Counted from the stretch's first letter, positions 47,042-56,146 are shown. The stretch is 64,000 nt of DNA from Enterobacter kobei (GCF_018323985.1 NZ_AP024591.1:1-64000), one strand, 5' to 3'. The notes: generated from the letters alone by a model not told the origin. Made by a program: numbers and translations.

Positions 47042-47145
47042 ATCCGGTTTATAAGCACAGAATATCCGATTTATAAACACTGCATTCCGCTTTGTAAACA
47101 CATAAATCCGGTTTATAAACATATTTATCCGCTTTATAAACACAT
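47042..47145. repeat. Origin iterons, upstream array (oriV)
   Basis: Five copies of CCGSTTTATAAACAC-type units begin at about 47044, 47066, 47087, 47108 and 47129, spaced 21-22 bases, two helical turns. A DnaA-box-like TGTGGATAT lies beyond at about 47240. This is the likely replication origin of the RepFIB-type replicon. Confidence 0.85.
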
Positions 47146-47408
47146 TAACAAGGCTCTAATGCAGGCATAGCAAGGCTCAGAGCGCAGCGGGATCTATTTG
47201 GGACTATATGGATCCTTTTTGGATCGTCTTTGGATCTACTATGTGGATATGTGCATAAAGCCAAGTACGCTACTGACCAACTTAGCCTCGGAGCGTAAGT
47301 AGATATCTTTAAGTTCGTGGATATTGCGCTTCCTCGCACGTTCGCGGGCTGCGCCCGGTCACGTGTCTGCGGCGAGCGCTGCGATTTTTATCGATAAGCA
47401 GAAGATTT

Positions 47409-48683
47409 TCAGCGAATGATGGCCTGAGGGATATCTTTCCAGCGTGTGGTGTAGGCCGGCGAGAGCATGTCACGTTTCATTTGCCATTCAGGTGCATGGC
47501 CACGCCCTGCAAACCAGATATGACCCAGACCAGAGTGATTTATGCCATCCAGCACTTTCATGAGTTCCGCGCTGTGGGGACGCTGGGGCTGTTCATCAAA
47601 CAGATTCAGCTGCGCCACGCCAGACGCACTGAAATCATTCAGCATAACGCCAGCCTTTGCATAGCGGTGACCGTCCTGCCAGATACGCTCCAGCGCACGC
47701 ACAGCCGCCGCAATGACGTCACGGGTGTCCTGGGTAGGCGTAAGCAGCTTTTCCGTCGCCACGTTGCCGTAGTAAGGCTCATTCAGCGCAAACGGAGATG
47801 ACTTGATAAAGACTGAGATATGCCGGCAGTACTGTCGTTCGCCACGCAGCTTCTCTGCTGCGCGCTCTGCATACTGGCAGATAGCCTGATGCATCTCCTC
47901 CTGATCAGTGATCCGCTGGCCGAATGACCGGCTGCAGACAATCTGTTGTTTTGCAGGCGGGGCTTCTTCCAGGGCGATACAGCTTTCACCATTAAGCTCG
48001 CGTACTGTACGCTCCAGCACGACGCTGAAATTCTTGCGGATAAAGGCCGGGTTCGTGCGGGCCAGCTGCAGGGCGGTGGTGATCCCCATCGCGTTTAATT
48101 TTTTCGCAATACGCCGGCCAACGCCCCACAGTTCCTCTACCGGCTGAAGCGAAAGCAGTTTTTCTGTCCGCCGTGTATTGGCCGGGGTCAGCGCCAGTAC
48201 ACCGCCAAACTGTGGCCACTCCTTTGAGGCCCATTGTGCTGATTTTGAAAGGGTTTTTGTCGGTCCCATGCCCACGCCGATGGTCAGGCGGGTACAGGCA
48301 AAAACATGTTCCCTCAGCTGCCTGCCAAAGGTTTCAAAGTCTGTACAGTTGTCGATCCCGCGTATATCCAGAAACATCTCATCGATACTGTACTGCTCAA
48401 CGCGGGGAGCAAGCTCCTCCAGGCAGGCCATCACGCGATTCGACATCGAGGCGTAAAGCTCATAATTGCTTGAAAAAGCCCAGACCTTTTCAGGGAACTG
48501 CATCTCTTTCAGCTGAAACCACGGTATGCCCATTTTTATCTGAAGCCGCTTTGCTTCGGCACTTCTCGCGATCACACAGCCATCGTTATTGGACAAAACG
48601 ACGACCGCCCGGCCCCGCAGATCCGGCCTGAAGACTTTCTCGCAGCTTGCATAAAAGGAATTTACATCGGCCAGGGCAAACAT
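47409..48683 (-). CDS. umuC: UmuC-type Y-family DNA polymerase
   Basis: 424 residues, typical for plasmid UmuC/MucB/ImpB. N-terminal FALADVNSFYASCEKVF carries catalytic Asp residues, YSIDEMFLDI the second acidic pair, and the little-finger region follows. Performs SOS mutagenic bypass with UmuD'. Its start overlaps the umuD stop. Confidence 0.95.
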   Translation of the reverse strand: MFALADVNSFYASCEKVFRPDLRGRAVVVLSNNDGCVIARSAEAKRLQIKMGIPWFQLKEMQFPEKVWAFSSNYELYASMSNRVMACLEELAPRVEQYSIDEMFLDIRGIDNCTDFETFGRQLREHVFACTRLTIGVGMGPTKTLSKSAQWASKEWPQFGGVLALTPANTRRTEKLLSLQPVEELWGVGRRIAKKLNAMGITTALQLARTNPAFIRKNFSVVLERTVRELNGESCIALEEAPPAKQQIVCSRSFGQRITDQEEMHQAICQYAERAAEKLRGERQYCRHISVFIKSSPFALNEPYYGNVATEKLLTPTQDTRDVIAAAVRALERIWQDGHRYAKAGVMLNDFSASGVAQLNLFDEQPQRPHSAELMKVLDGINHSGLGHIWFAGRGHAPEWQMKRDMLSPAYTTRWKDIPQAIIR

Positions 48684-49114
48684 CAGAACATCTCCCGTGG
48701 CCGGTGGATGATATGCGTCACCACCCCGAATATCTCCAGCTCATCTGGGTCCGGATATAACGTGGGATACGTGGCATTCATCGGGAGCAGGGCCAGGCGG
48801 GGACGCAGCTGGAGCCGTTTAACCGTAAACCCCCCGTCAACGCTGGCCACGACAATATCGCCGTGTACGGGTTTTTCCGCACTGTCGACAACCAGCAGAT
48901 CACCGTTGAAAAGACTGCCATCCGCCATACTGTCCCCGCTTGCGCGGAGATAGTAGGTTGCGCTGCGGCGTCTGACACAATAGTCATTTAAATCAAGCTC
49001 CTGCTCAACATAGTCCTGTGCCGGAGACGGAAAACCACAGGAAGCCCTGTCGGCAAATAAAGGAAATGCCAGCGGCGGACAATCACTGGCGGGAAACATC
49101 ATAACCAGTTTCAT
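48683..49114 (-). CDS. umuD: UmuD-type LexA-like serine peptidase
   Basis: 143 residues. Self-cleavage site Cys26-Gly27 (RASCGFPSP), catalytic Ser62 in SGDSMAD and Lys99 in FTVKRL. RecA-stimulated cleavage gives the active polymerase V subunit. A LexA box lies just upstream (49131-49150). Confidence 0.95.
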   Translation of the reverse strand: MKLVMMFPASDCPPLAFPLFADRASCGFPSPAQDYVEQELDLNDYCVRRRSATYYLRASGDSMADGSLFNGDLLVVDSAEKPVHGDIVVASVDGGFTVKRLQLRPRLALLPMNATYPTLYPDPDELEIFGVVTHIIHRPREMF

Positions 49115-49130
49115 CTTCTTATCTCTTTTA

Positions 49131-49150
49131 TACTGTATGTATAAACAGTA
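49131..49150 (-). promoter_or_regulatory. LexA (SOS) box of umuDC
   Basis: TACTGTATGTATAAACAGTA matches the CTGT-N8-ACAG consensus perfectly, 17 bases before umuD. Confidence 0.92.
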
Positions 49151-49223
49151 TAGGCGGAGAGCTTTTTAAAAGTGAAGTGCAAAAACTTCTGCCGGTGCGT
49201 TCCGCGCGGTTTCTTATCACTAT

Positions 49224-49312
49224 ATTATCGAATTGAGTAATGTATTATTATCAATTTGAGTATTTAATATTGACACCTTTGATGTTCGTGATAGCATTAT
49301 TCTCAATTTGAG
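49224..49312. repeat. stb/parC-like repeats upstream of stbA
   Basis: ATTATCGAATTGAGTA, ATTATCAATTTGAGTA and a TCTCAATTTGAGAAC unit occur upstream of stbA, with a TTGACA hexamer at 49270 between units. In R1/NR1 such repeats are the centromere and autorepression site for ParR/StbB. Confidence 0.65.
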
Positions 49313-49330
49313 AACAAATAAAGGTGCTTA

Positions 49331-50306
49331 ATGATGAATATCTACTGTGATGATGGTTCAACGAATGTAAAACTGGCCTGGTTTGCTGAAGGCACTCTCA
49401 ACACGTCCATTTCAGCCAATTCGTTCCGTCATGGCTGGAAAGTGGCTGATTTCGGGGCAAATGCTTTTAACTATCAGGCAGGCCTTCTGAAGTACACCTG
49501 GGACAGTGTCAGTCGTGATGCGGTCCCGACCACAAACGTGGAATATCAGTACGGCGATATGAATCTCCTCGCGGTCCACCACGCACTTCTGAACAGTGGT
49601 CTTGCGCCGCAGCCGGTTTCGCTGACCGTCACGCTGCCCCTGAGCGAGTATTACGATCAGGACTGCCAGAAGAATGAAGACAACATAGCGCGAAAACGTT
49701 CTAACCTGCTCCGTGAGCTGACTGTTAACAAGCGGGAACGCTTCACCATTACCGATGTGAAGGTGATGCCGGAATCGCTGCCCGCCGCGTTCAGCAGACT
49801 TGCCCGGCTGAAGCCTGGCCCGGCAGAAACCTCCCTCATCATTGATCTGGGGGGGCACCACGCTCGATGCCGGGATCATTGTGGGGCAGTTTGACGACAT
49901 CAGCGCCGTGCATGGCAATCCGGGTGTCGGGGTATCTGTGGTGACCCGTGCAGCCCAGGCTGCACTGCGTGCCGCTGACAGTGAAACCAGCCCCCTGATG
50001 GCCGATACCGTCATCCGGTCCCGGAAAGATCGTGCATTTCTGGCCAGCATCATCAATGATGGAGACAAAATTGATTATGTAACTGACAAAATTGAAGAAG
50101 CAATCGCCACGCTGGGCGCGCAGGTGATCGGTGAGCTGGTTCGTTATCGCAACGTGAACAGAATTTTTCTGGTTGGTGGCGGTGCGGTGCTGATTGAAGA
50201 TGCTGTCCGTCAGGCATGGCCATTATCGCCGGAGCGGATCGAAATCATTCCAGATCCCCAGCTGGCACTGGTCCGGGAGATTGCTCTGTACCATAGCGAG
50301 GTCTGA
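49331..50306 (+). pseudogene. stbA: StbA/ParM actin-like segregation protein with a +1 frameshift
   Basis: Two overlapping frames together encode one ParM-like protein. 49331-49894 has the N-terminal half (CDDGSTNVKLAW, phosphate-1 motif; EYYD; KVMPES), and 49842-50306 continues with GGTTLDAGIIVG and the C-terminal half (RIFLVGGGAVLIED). The break is in a run of seven G at 49849-49855; six G would restore IDLGGTTLDAG. The second frame has no ribosome site of its own. It is a disrupted gene, a sequencing error, or slippage that restores the frame. Intact ParM forms filaments that push plasmids apart. Confidence 0.85.
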
Positions 50307-50308
50307 CT

Positions 50309-50965
50309 GTGCCAGCCGGCAAATATTCTTTTTATCTCCATACCGATGACCGCACGGATATGCTCGTTTCCGCCACGCTTGAAACGATTTCTCAGCCGTT
50401 GCGCGGGGATTTTCTGCGCACGGCAACCACGGCGGGCGGGGTGCTGTACCGGATCGATACCCGCCTTCCTGCGCTCATCACCGAGCTGTTCGACGGTAAG
50501 CTGTACGCGGTACAGCTTACGTGCCTTATCGGTGCACTGAACGGCCTGCTGCCGGCCTCACCGGCAGCGGAGGTGAGGGAGGCTTTGCCTGCCAGGCGAT
50601 GGGCTGAAACCGGCAGCGACGAACCCGATGAGCGGCGGCGCATTACCCTGCAGTTGCCGGAGACAAATGCCACCGTCAGCATGATTGAATCAGCCCCCTC
50701 CCGGTTACGGGGGCAGCTGTTGCGCCAGCTCATCACCACGGGATGCGCGCTCCATACGCTGGATGTCCGGCTGCCGCAACTGCTGACAAACCTGCCGGCA
50801 CCGCCGGGCACGCTTAATGCGCTGATGCGTCTTCTGACCGACGTCACAGGCGGGACACAGGCCCCTGCCGCTGACAAACACTCTGAAGCCGTGAGGGCAG
50901 ACGTACCGGTTGCAGACGCTGGCGAAGAAGCCAGGATCAGAAATAATATGAAAAAACTGTTCTGA
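50309..50965 (+). CDS. stbB: StbB partition adaptor
   Basis: 218 residues, starting at GTG 50309 right after the stbA stop. Two related halves are visible, each with a pattern like TLETISQPLRGDFLRTATTAGGxLY...LPALI and ESAPSRLRGQLLRQLITTGCALH...LPQLL. This matches the plasmid stability family StbB (internal duplication of a short helical unit). It links StbA to the repeats upstream of stbA. Confidence 0.8.
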   Translation: MPAGKYSFYLHTDDRTDMLVSATLETISQPLRGDFLRTATTAGGVLYRIDTRLPALITELFDGKLYAVQLTCLIGALNGLLPASPAAEVREALPARRWAETGSDEPDERRRITLQLPETNATVSMIESAPSRLRGQLLRQLITTGCALHTLDVRLPQLLTNLPAPPGTLNALMRLLTDVTGGTQAPAADKHSEAVRADVPVADAGEEARIRNNMKKLF

Positions 50966-50976
50966 CAGGAGGCGCG

Positions 50977-51234
50977 ATGTCACGATTTAAACAGCAGGTT
51001 GAAAGCATTGCCGCCCGGATACTGAAAAGGGCCGGAGTGCCGGCGGCAGAAATGCCCGACACCCTGAAGAAAACGGGCAGGGGAATGATCCTGTTCAGCA
51101 TTCTGCTTGTCGTTCCGCTTCTGCTTGCCAGCCATGTCCCGCTTGCGGTCACCATTGTTCTCCAGCTGGGCTATGCGGCGCTGATGTGTACCGGCGTCAT
51201 TCTGGCCTTTGACGACGGAAAAAAAGCCCGCTAA
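50977..51234 (+). CDS. Small two-helix membrane protein of the stb operon
   Basis: 85 residues, starting 11 bases after stbB behind GGAGG. Two hydrophobic segments (MILFSILLVVPLLLASHV and LAVTIVLQLGYAALMCTGVILAF) and charged ends. Function unknown; probably co-transcribed with stbAB and ended by the terminator at 51256-51286. Confidence 0.65.
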   Translation: MSRFKQQVESIAARILKRAGVPAAEMPDTLKKTGRGMILFSILLVVPLLLASHVPLAVTIVLQLGYAALMCTGVILAFDDGKKAR

Positions 51235-51255
51235 GTACTGCATCCCACGATACCG

Positions 51256-51286
51256 AAGCCCGTCGCAGATGACGGGCTTTTTTTTG
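51256..51286 (+). terminator. Terminator of the stb operon
   Basis: AAGCCCGTC/GACGGGCTT stem followed by at least eight T residues. Confidence 0.88.
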
Positions 51287-51289
51287 CCG

Positions 51290-51615
51290 CGAACGGCGGA
51301 CGTCGTCCACGTCGCTCTCACTGTACCGGCAGGGCCGGTACGCTTACGACGCCGCGCGCTGCGCGTCGGGGCTGTGTCCCGTTCATCTTCTGCGGGCGTG
51401 CTGCCCCTGTCGTCCCTTCTCCGCACAGGACTCTGACACACGGCCGGCGTCTGCAAGGGTCGCGTTGCTGAACGCCGGCACCCGGTCCCTCCGCAGGCTC
51501 CGGGCTGCGGCTTTGTCGTTCCCCCCTGCTGCCACCTCTGCCCCGTGTGTCCCGCCTGTTACTGCGGCGAAGGAACTCACAGAGACATCACAATCAACCC
51601 CAGAGGAGCACCAAC
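51290..51615 (+). promoter_or_regulatory. Diverged leading-region leader module (candidate ssDNA promoter)
   Basis: About 325 bases of GC-rich, hairpin-prone sequence without a convincing gene. Its end (GCGAAGGAACTCAC, then AGAGGAG and the start codon) parallels the ends of the three repeated modules at 54.6, 58.4 and 60.9 kb, and the following gene shares their N-terminal pattern. Interpreted as a diverged copy. Confidence 0.5.
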
Positions 51616-51888
51616 ATGACACAGCGAAACGTCCAGGGCGCAGCAAAAGAATCTTCAGAGTCATCACTTTCACCCAGCCAGATCCTCGATCTGTTTGACT
51701 GGCTGACCGGGCTGCAGATTTCTGTCAGCCTGCCGGATTTTACCCCGCCCGCCGGTTGCGAGGAGCTGATCGCCTTCGACAGTGCAGGGCCGGATTATTA
51801 TCAGGTCTGGTTACGGGAGGGCGTGCCGGTGGCTGCTGCTGCGCCGCTGGATGGCCTTTTTCGCATCCTGCCTGGGGAGAAAGCATAA
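51616..51888 (+). CDS. Leading-region hypothetical protein with tag-like N-terminus
   Basis: 90 residues from ATG 51616, preceded by AGAGGAG. The first residues MTQRNVQGAAKESS resemble the shared N-terminus MNTQNVNVKTAAPESS of three genes further right. The rest (SPSQILDLFDWLTGLQISVSLPDF) is an unrecognised acidic domain. Its TAA overlaps the ATG of the next gene, so the two are coupled. Confidence 0.65.
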   Translation: MTQRNVQGAAKESSESSLSPSQILDLFDWLTGLQISVSLPDFTPPAGCEELIAFDSAGPDYYQVWLREGVPVAAAAPLDGLFRILPGEKA

Positions 51889-52691
51889 TGTCCCAGGTTT
51901 CCATTTTTGATGTGCTTAACGACGTCGTCACACCTTCTCAGGTCGTACCGGCAACGTCATCAGTTCCGGCAGGAAAAGCGCCGGGCCTGACCGCTGATGA
52001 GGCGCGTGGCCGGTTCATCCGTGAATTCAGTCAGACGGCGCGCTATCACCACCGGTGGGATGTGTTCCGTGAATTCATCACCCTGGTGGCAGGCGAGCTG
52101 GACATTGCCCGCATCCGGACCCCTGAGAATATCGCAGCCAGCCGGAAAATCTGCGACCGCTACCAGGCAGCAGATCTGGAGCGATTCCATGTGTTGTTCA
52201 GCCTGCTGATCAGCGCGCTGCAGGGGAAATATCACGATTTTCTCGGCTCGGTGTTCATGGAGCTTGAACTCGGTTCCGGGGATATGGGGCAGTTTTTCAC
52301 CCCTTACCCGATGGCCCGTCTGCTGGCGCAGCTGCTGCTTGACGACACACTGCAGCAGCTGAAGACCTGCCCGTGGGTGACCCTGAACGAACCGACCAGC
52401 GGCGCGGGGGGCATGGTGATCGCCTTTGCAGAGAGCATGCTGGATAAAGGGTTAAATCCTTCTGCCCAGCTGATGGCCGTGACAACCGATATTGACCCGA
52501 CAGCGGCGGATATGACCTTCATTCAGCTGAGCCTGCTGGGTATCCCGGCCGTGGTGAATACCGGCAATACGCTTTCCCTGTCGGTCAGCCGCACCCGCTA
52601 TACGCCGGTGTGGTACTTCAGTAACTGGCAGGAACGCCTTGAGAGTCATGAGCGTGTGCAGGCTATGCGCCGCTTCATGGCATCGATGTAA
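51888..52691 (+). CDS. N-6 DNA methylase-like protein without visible motif IV
   Basis: 267 residues. MGQFFTPYPMARLLAQLLL and NEPTSGAGGMVIAFAE match the type I/HsdM-like N6-methylase motifs for AdoMet binding (motif I GAGG) and TDIDPTAADM fits motif II. The expected NPPF/Y catalytic motif is not present after VNTGNTL, so the protein may be non-catalytic. Start codon overlaps the previous stop. Such genes are common in F-like leading regions; a role in escaping restriction is inferred. Confidence 0.8.
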   Translation: MSQVSIFDVLNDVVTPSQVVPATSSVPAGKAPGLTADEARGRFIREFSQTARYHHRWDVFREFITLVAGELDIARIRTPENIAASRKICDRYQAADLERFHVLFSLLISALQGKYHDFLGSVFMELELGSGDMGQFFTPYPMARLLAQLLLDDTLQQLKTCPWVTLNEPTSGAGGMVIAFAESMLDKGLNPSAQLMAVTTDIDPTAADMTFIQLSLLGIPAVVNTGNTLSLSVSRTRYTPVWYFSNWQERLESHERVQAMRRFMASM

Positions 52692-52693
52692 GA

Positions 52694-52722
52694 AAAAGGC
52701 GGGCATGGCCCGCTTTTTTTTC
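52694..52722 (+). terminator. Terminator after the methylase-like gene
   Basis: GCGGGC-ATG-GCCCGC with an eight-T tail. Confidence 0.88.
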
Positions 52723-52734
52723 CGGGCGGACACA

Positions 52735-53070
52735 TCCTGTCATCCCGGTATGCTTCCGCCATCCTCCTGCGCGCTGTGCTTCAGTGACAAATCACCCTCA
52801 GAAGGATGTCGCTGCGCTCCCCGTCGTTCCCGCACCCTGACGGGTCCGGGCAGAACGCCAGGTGCCGTGCCCTCACGGTAGCCGGGCCGCTTCGCCGTCA
52901 AGGGTTCGCTTCGCCGCTGTGCTCGCCCGTTCGCCCACTTTACGGTGCATTCAGCCCGTAAAGTGCCTGCGCTGCGGCCTCCGCCAGCGCCCCTGCCTTC
53001 TTCGCTTTTCGCCCGTCTTTGTGGTGGTCACGGCACTAATGCCGCGCAACTTTCCACAGAGGAGTACACC
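52735..53070 (+). promoter_or_regulatory. GC-rich leader before the DNA methylase, candidate ssDNA promoter
   Basis: About 335 bases with no gene, GC-rich and full of short inverted repeats, including the phrase GCCGGGCCGCTTCGCCGTCA, similar to GCAGCCGGCTTCGCCGTCAG in the three repeated modules. It ends with AGAGGAG before the methylase ATG. Confidence 0.4.
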
Positions 53071-53715
53071 ATGTCCCGTTTTATCCTGGGTGACAGCACC
53101 CGTGTAATGGCCGGTTTTCCGTCAGAATGCGTTGATTTCATTCTTACCGATCCGCCGTATCTGGTCGGGTTTACCGATCGTTCCGGGCGCTCCATTGCCG
53201 GCGATAACAATGACGACTGGGTGATGCCCGCCAGCCGTGAAATGTACCGCGTCCTGAAACGCGACAGTCTGGCCGTCAGTTTTTACGGCTGGAACCGGAT
53301 CGATATTTTCATGAACGCCTGGAAAGCGGCCGGCTTCCGGGTCGTGGGCCACCTCGTTTTCGCCAAACCCTATGCCTCTAAATCCGCGTTTGTGGGCTAC
53401 CAGCATGAAAGTGCTTACCTGCTGGCAAAAGGGCGTCCCCAGGTGCCGGCGTCGCCGTTATCGGATGTGATCCCCTGGCAGTACACGGGAAACCGGCATC
53501 ATCCGACGGAAAAACCCGTTTCCGCCCTGCAACCCCTTATCGAGTCCTTCACCCGGCCGGGGGATATAGTGCTCGACCCGTTTGCCGGATCGGGTTCCAC
53601 CTGTGTGGCGGCAGAGCAGGCGGGCCGCCGGTGGATAGGCATCGAGCTTCTTGAAAAATATCACGCCGCCGGAACGCGCCGGCTTACCGGTCTGCGCAGC
53701 GGTCGCGCGGCATAA
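53071..53715 (+). CDS. Plasmid adenine-specific DNA methyltransferase
   Basis: 214 residues from ATG 53071. Catalytic DPPY (LTDPPYLVGF) near the N-terminus and the AdoMet motif DPFAGSGSTCVAA near the C-terminus give the beta-class order. No cognate endonuclease is visible, so it is an orphan methyltransferase; expressed early after transfer it could protect the plasmid from restriction. Confidence 0.9.
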   Translation: MSRFILGDSTRVMAGFPSECVDFILTDPPYLVGFTDRSGRSIAGDNNDDWVMPASREMYRVLKRDSLAVSFYGWNRIDIFMNAWKAAGFRVVGHLVFAKPYASKSAFVGYQHESAYLLAKGRPQVPASPLSDVIPWQYTGNRHHPTEKPVSALQPLIESFTRPGDIVLDPFAGSGSTCVAAEQAGRRWIGIELLEKYHAAGTRRLTGLRSGRAA

Positions 53716-53740
53716 CGTAATGGCTCAGGGGGAAAAAGCG

Positions 53741-53959
53741 ATGAACACACCGGAATATGAAAAACTGCGTGACGACGTGGCCGATCTGGAAGAATCACTC
53801 TACGAACTGCATCTGCGGATGCGCGGCATGACTGCAAGTTATCTCTGGCACGGCAGTGACACCGCAGAGCGTATGGCCGGACTGATAATCAGCGAACTGG
53901 ACCTGAAACTGGTTGAGCTGTACCGGCAGGCGGCGACACTGGTTAAACATCTCAGGTAA
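53741..53959 (+). CDS. Small helical hypothetical protein
   Basis: 72 residues from ATG 53741 after GGGGGAAA. Strongly helical with heptad-like hydrophobics (LRDDVADLEESLYELHLRM). Probably co-transcribed with the methylase, 25 bases downstream. Function unknown. Confidence 0.6.
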   Translation: MNTPEYEKLRDDVADLEESLYELHLRMRGMTASYLWHGSDTAERMAGLIISELDLKLVELYRQAATLVKHLR

Positions 53960-54412
53960 CAAGGGGCCGCAAAAAATATGGCAGGGGACATCACCCTGCC
54001 ATGAAATATGAACTCTCCGCGCCTGTAAGCCAGCGTTAGGAGCAGGGTTATTTTAAATCAAATTAAAGGCAGCGGCAGGGACATTTACACTTCCCTACAT
54101 ACGCCTTTCAGGTGAGGTTTAAGGGCCGGTATATGACCTGTCAGTATGCTGTGTTCCTTGCAGGGCAGTTTATTTTACAGGGCGGCAAGGGAACGCCGGC
54201 AGAATGAAAAGACGGGGCGTGTCCGCGCCCCTGATTAATTCCGCTGCACGGGTGACGCGCGCGAAAACCATGCAGGCCTGCGGCCTGGCGGGGTAAAAGA
54301 TACCGCGCCTGCTGCGCTGTACGTTTCCACCCCGCCCTGAATAAACATCACGTTAATAAGCACAGACCGCCGCCGTTTCATTGTTGACCTGACTGCTTTG
54401 CTTCCCACACTG
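53960..54412. other. Intergenic before the hexanucleotide repeat
   Basis: No gene recognised. A hairpin GGCAGGG...CCCTGCC at about 53981-54001 may end the previous transcript. The sequence then becomes GC-rich and repetitive. Confidence 0.4.
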
Positions 54413-54517
<105 letters not shown>

Positions 54518-54589
54518 CTTTAATTCTGACGTCCGATCAGCATCTTTTCCGCGATGGCCATAATCACCCCAAAAAATACATCAGGAACT

Positions 54590-55084
54590 CTGGCCCCCTT
54601 CGGCTCCCCGTCTTCGCCGGGTCGTCAAGCCCTACTGCGCCAGGGCCGCTGCTGCGCACCGGCCAGTCTCCGCCGGACCCTGCGGGTTCCGGGCCTGACG
54701 GCTAGGGTCTGATGGCTGAAGTCAAAGTCATGCAGCCGGCTTCGCCGTCAGCGTTCACCGCGCCTGTGGCGCTCTGATGACGCCACGCCGTTCCGTCGCG
54801 TCGTGGTGTGTGCATTCTGAGGTTCCCAGATGCCCGTCACCCCTGTCGTTCCTTCGCGGAGGGCTTTTCGTAGCACCGTTGCTGCCCGAAAAACAAGGGT
54901 GAAATGCACTCGCTGCGCTCGCCCTTGTTTTTAGTTCATCCCCGTTGCTCCTTTGCCCTTCGCCGCGAAAGAACTCACCAGGGAGATGGATTAACCATCG
55001 GGAGGATAAAACCAGAATGAACACACAAAACGTCAACGTCAAAACCGCCGCTCCTGAATCTTCCAGGAAGATGGGGGACGAAAA
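54590..55084 (+). repeat. Leading-region module copy A (Frpo-like ssDNA promoter plus shared gene 5' end)
   Basis: About 490 bases nearly identical to copies at 58436 and 60956. Contains an imperfect hairpin (AAAACAAGGGTG/CGCCCTTGTTTT) at 54889-54932, then TTCGCCGCGAAAGAACTCAC, a GGGAGG site and the first 20 codons of the gene. On the transferred (minus) strand the hairpin could make a double-stranded promoter, as described for F Frpo. Promoter function is inferred. Confidence 0.8.
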
Positions 55085-55412
55085 CCCGCCCGTCATTCTT
55101 TCCCTGTCTCAGGCGCTTCCACCGCTGCGCGGCCTGGATATACGGATGGCATGGGGAATGGCGCGGGTCATGCGTGTCATTGACAACGCTAAGGCCCAGA
55201 GCGAGATGGCCGCAGCTCTGGAGGATGCCTGGACTGCCGGGTATCACGATTATTTGTCTGGCGAAGACGCTGTGCCGGGGATGTTTTCTGACTCACCTCA
55301 GCTGGTTAATCAGTGGTGCAGCGGATGGCGCTTTGCGGTATCCGCCGCAGAGGTGGCGGTCTGTTCATGCTGCCAGTCGGACACCGGGATCCCCTGTCCG
55401 TACCACGACTGA
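55017..55412 (+). CDS. Leading-region protein with shared N-terminal tag, body A
   Basis: 131 residues from ATG 55017. The first 20 residues MNTQNVNVKTAAPESSRKMG are shared with two other genes; the body (LSLSQALPPLRGLDIRMAWG... CSCCQSDTGIPCPYHD) is unrelated to theirs and ends in a Cys/His cluster that might bind zinc. Function unknown; candidate anti-defence or establishment protein by position. Confidence 0.65.
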   Translation: MNTQNVNVKTAAPESSRKMGDENPPVILSLSQALPPLRGLDIRMAWGMARVMRVIDNAKAQSEMAAALEDAWTAGYHDYLSGEDAVPGMFSDSPQLVNQWCSGWRFAVSAAEVAVCSCCQSDTGIPCPYHD

Positions 55413-55486
55413 AATATAAACCCTGCGCGAGGCGCGGTATTTATTCCGGCCGGATTACCGGCCTTCATGCAGTAAAGGAGACGTGA

Positions 55487-56041
55487 GTGGATCAGATAAA
55501 ACGCAGTGTTTGCCGCTTTATCAATATGGCCTCTGATGCAGCAGCCTGGAACGTTGCTGCCGCCACTGAAGCCAGTGCGCATTACGGTGAAAGTCTTACC
55601 CGTTGTGACCGCCTGACGTACTGGCTACAGGGATTTTTCTCCGTCCTGAACACAACCCAACCAGACCAGGAGGACACACAAGTGCAATCGCAACGTACAG
55701 GCAAAAAAGCGGTGGGCGTTTCCCGCGACTTAATGACCGTGCTGCGCATTCAGGCAGCTGACGATCATGTCATCGAGTTTTTTAATGTTGATACCCGTTT
55801 TAATGACTGCAACGGCTGGGAAGTGCGCAAGGGCGGGGAGCGTGTGTATTTCAATACCCGGCAGTATGAACGTTTTTCTGACGTTAAATCCGGCGTTCTG
55901 TCAGTGATCACATTGTGTCAGAAATACCCGCAGGACTCTGACAGCGTACTTCTGGCAGCGGCAAAAGCCATGTTGTCCGTTCTGGATTCATCCCCCTCGT
56001 TCGCCGCGCTTGCCGCGCACCCGGACAGGATCAAACCATAA
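55487..56041 (+). CDS. Leading-region hypothetical protein upstream of psiB
   Basis: 184 residues starting at GTG 55487, six bases after AAGGAG. Two parts: a helical N-terminus (residues 1-60) and a mixed domain from about 75 (SRDLMTVLRIQAADDHVIEFFNVDTRFNDCNGWEV). It occupies the place where F carries small genes before psiB. No family recognised. Confidence 0.6.
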   Translation: MDQIKRSVCRFINMASDAAAWNVAAATEASAHYGESLTRCDRLTYWLQGFFSVLNTTQPDQEDTQVQSQRTGKKAVGVSRDLMTVLRIQAADDHVIEFFNVDTRFNDCNGWEVRKGGERVYFNTRQYERFSDVKSGVLSVITLCQKYPQDSDSVLLAAAKAMLSVLDSSPSFAALAAHPDRIKP

Positions 56042-56146
56042 ATCTGAATTTAGCGCCGTGACCGGAGGGCTACCGGCCTTAACGAAACCGACCACGCCGC
56101 ATTATACAGGAGACGGCTGCCCCACCGGGGCAGCCGGGAGAAACCG

